Shown here: positions 32,107 to 43,532 of the stretch, one piece after another
How the letters are laid out: each line of letters opens with the position of its first letter
Position numbering within the stretch: the first letter of the stretch is position 1
Origin: Symsagittifera roscoffensis
Lineage: Eukaryota > Xenacoelomorpha > Acoela > Convolutidae
DNA: 58,568 nt
Reading direction: 5' to 3'
Assembly (NCBI RefSeq): GCF_963678635.1
Contig: NW_026971733.1
Coordinates: 1-58,568 of the forward strand
The notes under the pieces: generated by a model
The model's database searches: none
What the model was told of the DNA's origin: nothing
The model's input: only the letters and a program-made list of their open reading frames with translations
Translations under genes and position numbers: made by a program

Positions 32107-32641
32107 TGTTCCGACTTTCGGAATATTTGTGCTCGGGGTGGGTTTTTTTTAGACAAATTTTGACTTTTTAAGTAGCCATTTTTCACGGAATTTTTTAATA
32201 TCATTCGAAAGCTATTGTTGTTCTGAGCTTAAATTTGAAAAGATATTTCACCTGTGATCATTTTTCGTAATATTATGAGGGTTTAAAAAATGCCATTTTG
32301 GCCATTTTGACCAATTTGGAACAATTAGCGCGCGATATAAGTCGCGCTATTAACGCGTAAGCGGAGATTTAATCCGTTTTAGAAATCGTTCCAAATTGGT
32401 TGAAAGAAGCTTATTTGCTATAATTGATTTGTTACAAGGAGCGAAATTTATTGTTTTACTCTTTATATGGCGTGTGGGGGGATGATTTTTGTAGAAACAT
32501 TTTCAAATTTCAGAAAAAAAGTTTTTCATTTTATTTCATTTCATTAATTTTTTTCTTTGTTGTTTATGTTATTACTGCTCCATAAACGTTAAAAGGCAGT
32601 CGAAACTTTCAGGGCTTCGCCCTGATAGGAGCAGTCTTGTT
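32107..32641 (+). repeat. Helentron-like repeat, complete copy nested in another
   Basis: Runs from TGTTCCGACTTTCGGAATATTTG to CAGGGCTTCGCCCTGATAGGAGCAGTCTTGTT (535 bp). It sits between the left part (31712-32106) and a right end (32642-32740) of an older copy. Confidence 0.7.
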
Positions 32642-32740
32642 CATTTTTTAAAATTTGTTTTCTTAGTTTATTACTGCTCCATAAACTTTAAATGGCAGTT
32701 GGAATATTCAGGGCTTCGCCCTGATGCGAGCAGTTTTGTT
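32642..32740 (+). repeat. Helentron-like repeat, right end of the interrupted copy
   Basis: TTACTGCTCCATAAACTTTAAATGGCAGTTGGAATATTCAGGGCTTCGCCCTGATGCGAGCAGTTTTGTT carries the subterminal box, the perfect hairpin and the terminal GCAGTTTTGTT. Confidence 0.65.
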
Positions 32741-33278
32741 ATCTGTATCTTCGAATACATCCGCATTTGAAGTTTCATTGAGTCTAAATGTATTTAATTC
32801 ATCTTTACCACTGACTCATGGTGGCGTTTGATTTAGCTTGCTCAACATGCGTTCAATCTTAGTGGATACCTATTTTGTTTTTTTTTCTGGCTATTTCTGG
32901 CTGTTTTTAGTGGATACTTATTTTTGTTGTTATTTCTGGCTATTGGCCGTGCCGTGTAATAGATGAGTTAAGATATATTCCGAATTAACTATTCTAGAAA
33001 GAGAATGATCTAGGATTTTCTCAAGAGGGTGGGGGGTGGGGCGATTTTCAAAAACTTTTGGCACTTATCCTTTGGAAAAATTAGGAGCCTATTAGCACGC
33101 AACTGAACGTAGGACTCATCATTGGGATCAGCAAAGTTAAGTGATATAGAGAACGTTTTTTTTTACACATGGAAAATTACATATATACTAACTATTTTAT
33201 GTATTTTTTCTTTATTTTTAGTGATATGAGGAATCACAAGATGAAAATTAAAGTAAGCGAAAAAATAATGTTGCTTTT
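32741..33278. other. Mostly unassigned; hAT-like end fragment at 33000-33070
   Basis: GAATGATCTAGGATTTTCTCAAGAGGGTGG and GGGGCGATTTTCAAAAAC at 33003-33058 resemble the left end of the hAT-like family. A direct repeat (TATTTCTGGCTATTTCTGGC) lies near 32880-32945. No gene seen. Confidence 0.4.
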
Positions 33279-33802
33279 TGTTCCGACTTTCGATGCGAAA
33301 AAACGGAATTTTTGGCTCGGGGTAGGTTTTTTTTCTTCAGACAAATTTCGACAATTTAACTAGCCATTTTTGACGGATTTATCATTCAAAAGGTTTTGTT
33401 GCCCTGAGCGTAAATTTGAAAAAATATTTTACCTGTGATTACTTTTCGTAAAGTTATGGAGGTTTAAAGAATGCCATTTTTGCCAATTTGGGACAATTAA
33501 CGCGCAATTTATTTCGCTCTATTAACGCGTGAGCGGATATTTAATCCGTCTTAGAAATCGCTCCAAATTGTTTGAAAGAAGCTTTTTTGCCATAATTTAT
33601 TTGTTACCAGGAGCGAATTCTATCCTTTTGTACTTAATATGGCGTGTGGGGAATGATATTTATAAAAAAATTTTCAAACTTTAGAAAAAAATTTAATTAT
33701 ATTTTATTGTTTTTTTCATCTTTTTTGGTTGATACTGCTCCATAAAACTTAAAAGACAATCGGAACATTCATGGCTTTGCACTGATACGAGCAGTTTTGT
33801 TT
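33279..33802 (+). repeat. Helentron-like repeat, complete copy
   Basis: Runs from TGTTCCGACTTTCGATGCGAAAAAACGG to GACAATCGGAACATTCATGGCTTTGCACTGATACGAGCAGTTTTGTT. The hairpin has two mismatches. Family interior is complete. Confidence 0.7.
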
Positions 33803-34857
33803 GATTTCATTTTCAACAGAATGATTCTTGCTATCTCCAATGGCCAAGTGATATAAGATTTGAAACAAAAATCTTTGACAAATACTCGGAAAAGTTTTTG
33901 TTCCAACAATTGAAAATGGAAAGAAACTTGGTATTGGATGTGTTTTAGTTGATTTTAGTAATCGAATGACCTTAAAAACTTTGAAAAATTTTGTGTCGAG
34001 AAAAAATAGGTTGAAATTTTTGATATTTGGTCTAATTTTGCGCAAATAAGATGAGCTAGCAGGCTTAAAGTAGCTTATTAGAGTTTAAATTAAGCCGCGA
34101 AAACTCAGTTGCACTCGACTGAAGTTAGTTTTTGGAGTATGTTTGCGTCACTTTGGAATCAAAATTTTTAAAATATATTTTTTTTCAAAATCCAAGCAAT
34201 TTAGCAAATTTGAAACGTTTTCAATTTTCAACTAATTTTTTTTTGTTTGCCATTAATTTTTCTACAAAAGCTGTTTTCCAATTTGCCTTTTATTATGGCC
34301 GTCGAATATGTCTTAGTGCTAGAAAAAAGATATCGTAATTTTAAGACTATGCTCGTAACCTTCTAAGCTACTTGCACAGTAACCACCTATCCTCGTTTGG
34401 TATGCCTTTTTTGCCAGAACTTTAAAACTTGTCTCTTTATAATAAAACAAATATTTTTACCATAAAAGTGTTCTTATTAGCATTGGATGGATTCTTGTAT
34501 AATCTTTCAGCTTTTTTCAGTATCCTGGATTGCTACTATTTGAGAGACGCAATTTGTTTCTTTCGTTTTAACAATAAAAAACTTGTGAATTGATGTTTAA
34601 TACTTCCTCATTTTCCTCGGTTTGATAGCTCAATAGTGACGCACTCTCTTCATTGATTGCGTAATTAATGAATAAAAAAAATTGATTTGAACTCGAACAA
34701 TGATATCAATATCAGCACTTTGGTGAGCTTCAGTAACTTTGATCTTCACGTGCTTTAATTCAAAAATAAACTTTAATTTTGTAATATTTCAAGTGTTAAC
34801 ACGATATAACACGATTCAAGTGTTTCATTCTCGTCAACTTATGGAAATTAAATGCAA
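33803..34857. other. No gene recognised
   Basis: Frames at 34045-33749 (minus) and 34132-34338 (plus) show no family resemblance. AT-rich sequence otherwise. Confidence 0.4.
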
Positions 34858-35256
34858 AACAAGACTGCTCGTATCAAGGTGAATCCCTGAATGTTTCGAC
34901 AGCTTTTTAAGCTTTATGCAGCAGTAATAACCTAAAAAATAATGTAATCAAATAAAACGAAAATTTTAATCTAAAAATTTGAGATTTTTGTGAAAATCAC
35001 CCCCCACACGCTATATAAGTACAAAAAGATTGATTCTGCTCCTACTAACAAATCAATTATGGCTTTTTCAAATCACAAGCTTCTCTCAACCAATTTGGAA
35101 CGATTTCTAAGAAGGATTAAATCTCCGCTTACGCGGTAATAGCGCGAAATATATCGCGCGTTAAATGTCCCAAATGGCCAAAATGGCAATACTTTAACCC
35201 CCAGTTCTTTATGAAAAACAATCACAGGTGAAATATAATATTTTTTCAAATTTATG
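34858..35256 (-). repeat. Helentron-like repeat, truncated copy
   Basis: AACAAGACTGCTCGTATCAAGGTGAATCCCTGAATGTTTCGACAGC opens the copy. It follows the family through CAATTTGGAACGATTTCTAAGAAGG and GCGGTAATAGCGCGAAATATATCGCG and ends at TTTTTTCAAATTTATG, about 150 bp short of the other terminus. Confidence 0.65.
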
Positions 35257-35505
35257 TCAGATGGACCCTTAAGATTATCTAATTAATTAGTTATTAGGTC
35301 GATTTATACCAAATATTTGATAAATTCCAGTTAGAAGGAACTTGGTAACTTACAGACAAACTTTCTTGTAAGGTATAGAACGAACTGTTTTATTCGTTTA
35401 TTTTATCTATTTTGTTTACTGCTAGAAAATTTAATTTTAGGCTATCCTCAAGGGTTCAAAAAATAATAGTAACGACAACTTTCATTTCTTCCAAATCAAA
35501 ATGAA

Positions 35506-36032
35506 AACAAGACTGCTCGTATCAGGACGAAACCCTGAATGTTCAAACTGCATTTCAATTTCTATGGAATAATTAAATTAACATTTTTGATGTTAATTAA
35601 TTTAAAAAAGACGGAAAAATTTCAAAATTGATTTTGGATGTTTTGTTTGAAACTCATCCCCCACATGCTATGTTCAAGGTGATATTTTTTGAATATAGCA
35701 AATTATGAAATACACTAAAAAGCATGCCTCAATCCAATTTGGAACGGTTTCTAATACGGATTATATCTCCACTTGCGCGTTAATAGCACGAAATACATCG
35801 CACGTTTAATGTCTCAAACTAGCCAAATTTGCCATTTTTAAACCCCCATAACTTTTCAAAAAAAGATCATAGGTGAAATATATTTTTAAAAGTGAGCTCA
35901 GGACAACAGTATTTTTTGAATGATATAAAAATTGATTAATATAAAAATTGCTAGCTAAAGAGGCGAAGTCGTCTGGAGAAAAAAAACCACCCCGAGCACA
36001 AATATTCTGCCATCTTCTTCGAAATTCAGAAC
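35506..36032 (-). repeat. Helentron-like repeat, complete copy
   Basis: Runs from AACAAGACTGCTCGTATCAGGACGAAACCCTGAATGTTC to CACCCCGAGCACAAATATTCTGCCATCTTCTTCGAAATTCAGAACA. The hairpin is imperfect and the far terminal box diverged. Confidence 0.65.
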
Positions 36033-36180
36033 AAAAAATTATATTCGTTAATGAGATGCCCGTGTTTAGAGCTCTTTTCCAGTTCCCCATCCCACTCGGA
36101 AATTACATAACTAAGCTGTTTAAAAATTTGTTCACTTGTTCACGCTGACACGTTTTTGTGTACTTATATTGAGAAAAATC

Positions 36181-36446
36181 ATTTTACTTTGACTTCCATA
36201 AAATGAATTTCAGAAAAAAATCAAAGGGTGGAACTGGAAAAGAGCCGTGTTTAGTTCTAGGCATCAAATCTAGACATAAGAATTTGTCAATAAGATGCAC
36301 ATATTTTTTTCAAGAATTAAATATGTGCATCTTATTGACAAATTGTTATGTCTAGATTTGATGCATAGAACTAAACACGGCTCTTTTCCAGTTCCCTCCT
36401 TTGATTTTTTTTCTGAAATTCATTATATGGAAGTCAAAGTAAAATG
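36181..36446. repeat. Long near-perfect palindrome (two ~126-bp arms)
   Basis: Left arm 36181-36306 (ATTTTACTTTGACTTCC to GATGCACATAT) is reverse-complementary to 36320-36446 (ATATGTGCATC to GGAAGTCAAAGTAAAAT), with about six mismatches or indels in 126 bp. The spacer is only ~13 bp. A third partial copy of the inner arm (CGTGTTTAGAGCTCTTTTCCAGTTCCC) lies at 36060-36088. No coding content. It lies just beyond the 3' end of the DNA polymerase pseudogene. Confidence 0.85.
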
Positions 36447-36494
36447 TATAATGTTGCCTATATCAGCTAAATGCCCATAGTTTAATGCAACAAA

Positions 36495-38230
36495 CTAAGG
36501 GGGTAGGGAGGTTGGTGGTGGTAATTTTGCTCTGTAAAAGGTAGGAATGGGGTTGGAAGGGTGGCTTAAATTATTTTTACCATTAAGGACGACCGAACAT
36601 AGTTTCGGTTTTAGGGCGATGAGTTTTCTGATCGGCTTCCCACCAGTCTCGTCTTTGAACTTCAGCACAACTTTCTTGTTGGTATCCTCGAACAAACATC
36701 GTAACTTGAAAAGTCGAAGTCAGCTTTTATTTTCTCCAAGTCTTGGTAAACGTCATCAGTTTGTATGGCATAAATAAAACTATCCGTGTCGGAGTAAAGG
36801 AGTTCCAAATTTAGATTTGGTTTCATTTTTTTATAATGAAACTGAAACCTGAAACGCTTGGCGAGATCTAGGATGGTCGCACCAACTACCATAGGTTTGT
36901 CCCACATTATTTTTTTTACCGAAAAGCTGATTCTGGCTAATTGATCGTCATTGATTTGAAAGCTTTTCATTGTGCTCAGAGCTGTTTTTTGTAAAAGTTC
37001 TCTCTCATTCCTTACAATCTCCAGCTTCTTTCTTCCTAACTTAGAATCCATTGTCTTACCGAAAGCTGAATTAACAATTAGCTTGTAAAAATTTTCCTGG
37101 AATTTATTTACCGCGGCTTTTCTTAGGCGGGTATTGAGATCTACAAAGGGTGCCATCCAGTGACTTTGGCGGAACTGAAGAACTTTTCCGAGGTGAGTTA
37201 TTTTCATTCCCAGCTCGTGGTACAATTTTAGGAAAAGGTAGTGCAAAACATAACCTTCGTTAGGATGTTAGGTCTGTAGAAGCTTTGGCACTTTTGACAG
37301 TGTGGTGATTCCCAATTTTCCCAATATGTCCACTTGCTCGTTGCTCATTGCACCGATGTCCACTACTTCACGAGAGGGGGCAAGGGGTTAATCAGCAAAG
37401 AAGTCGTGAAGCTCTTCGGGTATGGTCAAATTGACTTCAACTATATAACCCCACTCTGAGGTTTCGCTGGTGAGCTGTATGTCTGCCAGACATTTTTCAA
37501 CTATTCAAAAATCGTTTAATGGCAAAGGGCAGTGTTTCATTATCCCCCCGTACAAATTGTTTGCATCAATATTGAGGATGTGGCTTGATGGTTCTGAGGG
37601 CGAAAAATTGTCGAGGTATTTATTGTTTGCTTTGTAAAATCGGCGCGCGTAAACCGACGACATGCCTCCTCGTATCATTCGCTGCACAAGGTCCAGATTT
37701 TCACGGTCCGTTAAGAGTTTCAGTTCGGGCTTATAAACTTTTAGAAAGGTGTCACCGGAAAAGTTACTTGCCGTGAAGTAACAGGCGCAACCCAGCCCGT
37801 ATGTTTGATAGCAAACGTCAAGAAAAGCTTCGAAAACGGAAACAAGTAAAAGCACATCTGTAGTCAAGTACAAGTCATGGTAATCATCAAGTGAACCACA
37901 CTTGAGTTCTGTGAAAACTTTTAGGGCATGATTGTACTCGCTTCCTGAAACACTCACATCCCCTCCTGTAAGACTATTTTTCCACATTGCTCGTGGAGGA
38001 AGGCGAGTTTCTCGAAATTTTTCGAAAGAGTTGAAGTATGAGTAGGGGTAATGCCCTTTCTGTTTCAACATACTGACTTTTTCAGGTGAGTGGCCGAGTT
38101 TTTCAAAATAGTTCTCCAGCAGAAAAAACTTTTCGTTAGGCAAATTATCGACAAATTTTGCCAACGGTGCTAGCATGAAACTATACGAATCGATGAATCT
38201 CAGATTTTTGTAGAGTTTTTTTGATTTTTC
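36495..38230 (-). pseudogene. Polinton-type DNA polymerase B, palm-thumb part
   Basis: Family B polymerase of the protein-primed Polinton/adintovirus kind, which would replicate the element. From about 38230 the frame reads KNLRFIDSYSFM, a conserved lead-in, then a TTDVLLL..F stretch. Palm motif A appears as DANNLYGG near 37560, motif B as KLIVNSAFGKTM near 37070, and catalytic motif C as YSDTDS near 36785. A basic C-terminal segment with KFKDETGGKP follows. Breaks: in-frame stops near 37502, 37390 and 37267, and a frameshift near 36690. All catalytic motifs are recognisable but the gene is dead. The neighbour on its 3' side is a long palindrome. Confidence 0.85.
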
Positions 38231-38351
38231 CGTTTTTGTCCGTGTACGTTTTTATATATACTGAGATTGTCAATGACATATCAAGGGTGTTTGAATAGGT
38301 GAAGAACATTAATGAGGGAATTTTAAGATTTTTAAAAGGCGATTAGAATTT

Positions 38352-39395
38352 GCTTACCGGAAGACGTTGATTTGACAATTGTTCAGCTTTTCAAATCTGT
38401 CCATATCCATCAGACTCATTGGCATTTCGTATTCCCCATTGATTTTCACAATTCCTTCTTTGTCGAGATCGTAGGTTGAGACTTTGTTTTTCTCCAGCCA
38501 CCTTGCTAGATGTGGGGTAGAGGGCCGGCTCATTCACATTGTGATATGCAGCAACAAAGCAGTAGAGAAAGCAACGGTCATCATCTTTAGTGTTAACATT
38601 TGTGAGCAGAGTAGAAGCTGCGCTGAGTGCATCAGGTAGCTCGAGGTAGTATCCTGCTTTTATTGGTGAGAAGGCCGCGAAAATGATTTGCAATTTTTCG
38701 ATTCTGTCAAATATCCATCCGCTACCGTGAGAAGAGAACGAATTGACTGGGTTGACCAAATGTTCAATCAGTTCCAAGAATTTATCCCCAGCTATTCCCC
38801 CGAAGTACACTGTCAATGTCTTAGTGTTCAGAAACAGCATGGTCCTTTCGAAGTATCCACTGTCCCCGTATTGCACAGTGGGAATTTTGATCATTCCCAC
38901 TTCCACGTGGAATTGTACCTTGTTCGGACCCTCTTTGACCCTTTCCAGTATGAGAGCATCTATTTCGTCCTTGTTTTGCATCATGACTTGAAGCAAATCA
39001 ATTTCTTTTTCCCTAACTTTGAGATCATATCGACGCAATTTGCCTCTGAACGCGCTTTCCATGTGGCAGCGGAAGACGTCGTCTCAATGCCGTCCAAACT
39101 GACAATGCGTGCTTCTTCATTGAATGTTGTCCATAGCTTTCCGCGGTGAGAAATATTGTATGGCAATAGATACAATGACTATTGGAAGTCATGTCATGTA
39201 CCAGCTCGACGTGCTCTCGGGCTTCCTACAAACTCTCGAATGATTCGAGACACTCATCGCAAACAGTTTGAGGAGGAGGGGGAGGAAGGATCTTGTGAAC
39301 TTTTGCTCATGTTTTCTCAAGTTCCTTTTAGAGCTCAGTTTTTTTCCGCACTGCTGGCAAGGAACAGGTGTCGCGAAAGAAATAGAGTTTGGCAT
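38352..39395 (-). pseudogene. Polinton-type DNA polymerase B, N-terminal part
   Basis: Begins with a C2H2-type finger near 39350 (CQQCGKKLSSKRNLRKHEQ, the distal His replaced by Phe). Frames 39175-38981 and 39062-38391 overlap in different registers (a frameshift) and cover the region found ahead of the exonuclease in these polymerases: SGWIFDRIEKLQI near 38710 and CFLYCFVAAYH near 38560. The frame shifts again near 38515; FEKLNNCQINVF follows near 38370. The coding sequence then runs into GTAAGC at 38357-38352, a good 5' splice donor. Between here and the palm part only ~120 bp remain, where several hundred codons including the 3'-5' exonuclease would be expected. Confidence 0.75.
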
Positions 39396-40099
39396 TATTT
39401 GTTAAAATTACTGAAGTATTTCAGGAAAGTTTCAAGATTGAAGTAAAACTGGTTATGAAAAATTAAAAGCGAGAAGTGACTAGGACTAAAAACTTTGCGG
39501 GTAAGGGAAAATAGAAGTCATTAACGAGAGTTATACTTCGCCGTGAACTTGACAATAAGTACTTTCCTTTCCAAAAACAGAGTTTATTACAGCTTTAAGC
39601 TTTATATGTCTCATCACTCTGTTCAAGTGCAAGGCTTTAGTATTTTGAAAACTGATTCATTTACAGCCTCAAACTTTTGCTGTTAATTTTAAGGGGTAGC
39701 GATTATTTTTTTAAGGTTTGGCGACTCTTAGGGGACTCGTTTAGATTTTCATTTAACATTTCAGCACTAAATTACTAAATTTAAAGCTAAAAATTATTCG
39801 GATTGAGCCTTAAACTTTTTCTAACTAATTTTAATTGTGAAACAGTAATTTCCTAATGATTTCAAGCCCACTTCTTGGTTTGCCTTAACAGGTATAATAA
39901 AAAGTAGAAATATGAGATAAAAGTATTCAGAAAATAAAGCACTCAACTATATAGCTAAGTTGAAATAAAATAGTAATTTTAAAAAATGAAAATGTTGCAA
40001 ATTAGATACCTTGATAGTTGCCGATGCATGATAAGCATAGTTTGTCATTTGAATGTGTAAAATATATCGGAATCAAAGTTTCCTTCGTGTGATTCAGGG
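39396..40099. other. No gene recognised
   Basis: AT-rich sequence between the polymerase N-terminus and the inverted-repeat element. No TATA-like or other signal stands out. Confidence 0.45.
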
Positions 40100-40111
40100 T
40101 CCCGTGAAACA

Positions 40112-40214
40112 TTTCATATCATATCCTTCGAAATATTAAGGCATGGCCGTTTGGTTTAGGGGCAATAGCTAACCCGGCGTTGCTCGCCGCTACGCTCCTC
40201 GCGAACGCCTCTTG
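40112..40214 (+). repeat. Left terminal inverted repeat
   Basis: Contains AATATTAAGGCATGGCCGTTTGG, then CAATAGCTAACCCGGCG and a CGCCGCTACGCTCCTCGCGAACGCC block. Much richer in CG dinucleotides than its surroundings. Confidence 0.75.
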
Positions 40215-41198
40215 TTCTGTAAATTCAAGAGAAAAAAAAGTTTTTTTTTTCAAAATTAAAGGAAAACCTGAAACTTATTATGTTGTGAAAAAGGAAAATT
40301 AAATTTAAAAAAATATATCTTTAAAATCTATTAACAACAAAAAGCAACAAGTTTTATAGGATCTCGAGCTCAGTTGTACTGGTCGTGTTCGAAACTTAAA
40401 AAACATAATTTTTTAACTTTTTTTCCTTCATTTTTAGCTTGAATTTGTCCTTCTTATTTTAATTTCAAGTGAATGTGGTTTGAAGTTTTTAAGAGCTATC
40501 TGATATCTAATTAGGACAAGCGTAGAAATTAAAAAACAATTATAGTCCAATCAATGAGAGTAGACGCTTACAAAGTTGTGATTTTTTGAGAAAATCTGAT
40601 TTTTGTGTAATTATAAAATAAAACTGGGAAAAATTTTTCTTGTTTCCAAATCCATTGAAGTTACCCTCAATCAATTTGCCATGAATTTCTGAGCAGGGTT
40701 AAGGGTCATGTTCATTTTTCGAAGAAAAAACATAAGTTTTCATTTTTTCACATTTTTTACCAAAAAATTGTCTGTTTTACACCCAAATTATGTATATTAG
40801 TGTAATATAAAGCAGAAATACGGCTTAAAACACTCTCTGTTACTTTGCGTAAGACCTGGTTAACCCCACCGGGCACAAAGTATAATGAGAGAGAGAGAGA
40901 GTGCAGAGAGTGTTTGATAAAAAAGCCAAATAATTATGGTTGGACTACCAGACAAGAAAATGTTGGACCCTTCCATATTTATCTTTCTTTTGAAAAGAAA
41001 GCAATATCCTGAAAACGATATTCCAAATGGGGTTCGCTACTGAGCACGTGTATTTATCTCACTCTCTCTCTCTCTCATTCTTTCTCAAACAACAATTTTA
41101 GCGAAAAATAATTCTCGATTTATTGTTTTTTTCTAGTTTTTCAAGTTTTTCTCTAACATTTTGCTGAAAACTTTACGGGGCAAATTTTAATTGATCTA
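40215..41198. other. Left interior of the inverted-repeat element, no gene
   Basis: AT-rich sequence. The only structure seen is an inverted pair: AATGAGAGAGAGAGAGAGTG near 40884-40903 and its reverse complement CACTCTCTCTCTCTCTCATT near 41060-41079, about 155 bp apart. Confidence 0.6.
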
Positions 41199-41960
41199 TT
41201 AAGCAAAAAAAAACTGAGACAAAAAATATGCACACATGATTGTTAAAACAGCATAAAAATCAAATGAAACAAAAATGAAAATATAAAACCTTGGAATAAT
41301 ATTTGAATCAAAGGAAAGTTTTTTGTTTAAGTTATTAGAACTCTCGAAACTGTTATTTTTCTTTTTTGGCGCATAGCAAGCTGCATTTGGAGGGGTGCTT
41401 TGAATGAGATCTGGGGTCACTAGATCAATTATCTCCACACTTGATAAAACCCGAGCATCCGAATAGAAAGTTGATTCTTCTGGAGTTGAAACTGCGCCCC
41501 TAACGAACGACTCGGGAGACATTGCTGTCGGAATATCCCAGTAATCACGAATAGATCCCACTTGATTTTCATACAACGGCATTGACTCGCAGTCATACGC
41601 GAAGAGAATTTTTCTGGGAGACTGCTGGAGCGAGGTTGTGTCGTTTATCTCCGTCTTTTCTAATGCCGGATAGCTCTCGTGAATAGTGCAACTCTCCTAC
41701 ATTCGTTTTCGATTCTGTCGAAGTAGATCGATGTGATCAAGGAGGTAGTTCGGTAGCACGATATGACTTTTTGTAGTCCATTCCTCGTTTTGATTCCCGT
41801 CGTTTTTTCGGGGAGCCAAGTCATTGAACGGACTTGCTGTAGACGGAGAGACTCTCTCTTTCTGTTGATGGATGACTGCAATCGACTCTCTAGTGTATGT
41901 CTGGTAGATAATTACTCTTTTTCGATCAGGCACTGAGATTATTTGTAAAGGACTAGTCAT
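41199..41960 (-). pseudogene. Unrecognised gene with hydrophobic C-terminus
   Basis: Starts at ATG 41960 and reads MTSPLQIISVPDRKRVIIY. One frameshift near 41690 moves to the frame that runs through SPRKILFAYDCESMPLYE to 41199, giving about 250 residues in all. The N-terminal half is hydrophilic and Gln/Arg-rich. A middle segment is Ser/Pro-rich (STPEESTFYSD). The last ~30 residues are strongly hydrophobic and aromatic (FYIFIFVSFDFYAVLTIMCA), a likely membrane anchor. I recognise no family. It is divergently oriented to the plus-strand gene, suggesting a shared promoter region (41961-42584). Confidence 0.45.
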
Positions 41961-42584
41961 GACTTGAAGATGTTAAAACAAAATTTAAAATACAATGACT
42001 GAACTACCGAAATGAAATTGAGAGAATGAAAAGTATGAAAAGTTTATTAATGAGAATGAGATCAGGAAAGGGGTGGCATCGTTCAATTAGGTCAAAGCTA
42101 ATAACTTTTTGGGTGAGGCTATCAAATTTTATTTATTTTTTTACGCATGACGCCTGAGGTCATGTTAAGAATGAATGTGAAAACCCGATTTTTTAGATTT
42201 ATATGATAGCTTTATTATAGTGGCTACGGGCGAAAGCACTCAAGTTCAAGTTTTATGATAGTTTGCCAGACATACTTTGTCATGCTGTTAAAAATTCTTT
42301 ACCATGATTCATAGCAGTCATTAAATTAACCGTCACAATAAAAAACAGTAGAAGATTTTTAGAGTATAGCCGGGTGAAAAAGTAACTAAATACCCATATA
42401 AAAAGTGATTTATCGTTAAAGATATTATATCATTGGTGATTAAAATTTATCAGTATGGCTTAGGGCGCTCATAAAAGTTATCACCTAAATTTTTACTTTG
42501 GGAGCGCATGATCTGTCTCGTATACTGTGATCAGTCATTCTTCAACGTTCCACACTAAAAACCAATTGGTTGTTATTCATTTAT
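41961..42584. other. Divergent intergenic region of the inverted-repeat element
   Basis: Separates two divergent genes. ATATAAAAAG at 42397-42406 is a possible TATA element toward the plus-strand gene, about 180 bp upstream. Nothing else assigned. Confidence 0.35.
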
Positions 42585-43532
42585 AATGTACGCTTCTCTT
42601 GAATAGGATATTGACTATTTCGATAATTTTAGGGATTTATCTTCAAATGATAAACGTTTAGTTAGAGTCGGTGCAAAAATATTCGCACAGACCGGTACTT
42701 ACATAACTATCAAACTGTACAAAAAAGACGAAGAGGGAACTTTCAAGTATCGACAAGGAATAAATTTTTTCAACTAGTGAATTCGAGTCCTTGGCGGACA
42801 ATTATACAAAAATAAAAAAATTGACGAAAGGAAAAATTGCGACGTGACTGAAAAACTTAGAAAAAAGCGAAACAAATCTAAAAAATCTTCATGCTCTGAA
42901 AAAGAGTGCGAAAGTGAAAACGATGATAACTGTCGGGTTGTGTAACATTAATAACTCGTTATTCTATTGAAACTTCAAAGCAATGGTTGAAGCAATGTAT
43001 GAGCAATCCCCTGATTTTTTCAAATAATTCCGTAAAAATTACAAATTTTTCATCCTGAATTGTGAACACAACTTCTCAGGCTTCGCTTCAAAAGCAAATT
43101 TTGCGGTATCCTCCCATTCGAATAAATTAGATTTTTGGGAATCATTCGATTGACAACGAAAAACATTATCATGTGCTGGTCGAATTCACAAAAGAGTCTA
43201 CCGATTTACTAAACAAGATGACTTCAAAAGCCTTCGTTTTCCCTTGTCTTCTCTCTCTATTCAAATATTTAATTTTGGGTTGCTCCAACTATGAATTGTC
43301 TGGCCCTCTGATAGAAAAACTGAAAATAGCTGTGAATTATAACTCCATCAACAACCTAGATGTTAGTGGTGTTCCAGTTCGCAGACGATTGCCTCAAGTT
43401 TGCTTCGGCTCGCAGACTAAATCTGTTCAAACTCAAACTGACATGATTACTAACGTAACAATTGAACGCTTTACTAATATTTTGAATGGTGAAAATGCTG
43501 CTGAGTTTTCTAGAATAATTGACATAATTTGA
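42585..43532 (+). pseudogene. Unrecognised gene, possible PC4-like N-terminal domain
   Basis: The first ATG (MYASLE, stop, then DIDYFDNFRDLS) opens at 42585, and the frame reads GAKIFAQTGTYITIKLYKKD and GTFKYRQGINFF near 42670-42775. This resembles PC4/p15-type single-stranded-DNA-binding folds, where a hydrophobic strand is followed by a K..GI turn, but the match is by eye only. Stops and shifts interrupt 42775-43170. An intact 119-codon plus frame (43173-43532) follows, with FVFPCLLSLFKYLI and SGPLIEKLK. Known PC4 proteins bind single-stranded DNA; that role here is a guess. Confidence 0.4.

Noticed and set aside
38688-39149. 153-codon plus-strand frame
   Set aside because: Opposite strand of the DNA polymerase N-terminal region, where the minus strand has clear family motifs.
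41199-43532. Transposase of the 3.6-kb inverted-repeat element
   Set aside because: I looked for DDE/DDD spacing, HUH and tyrosine-recombinase motifs in both genes and saw none, so no transposase is claimed.
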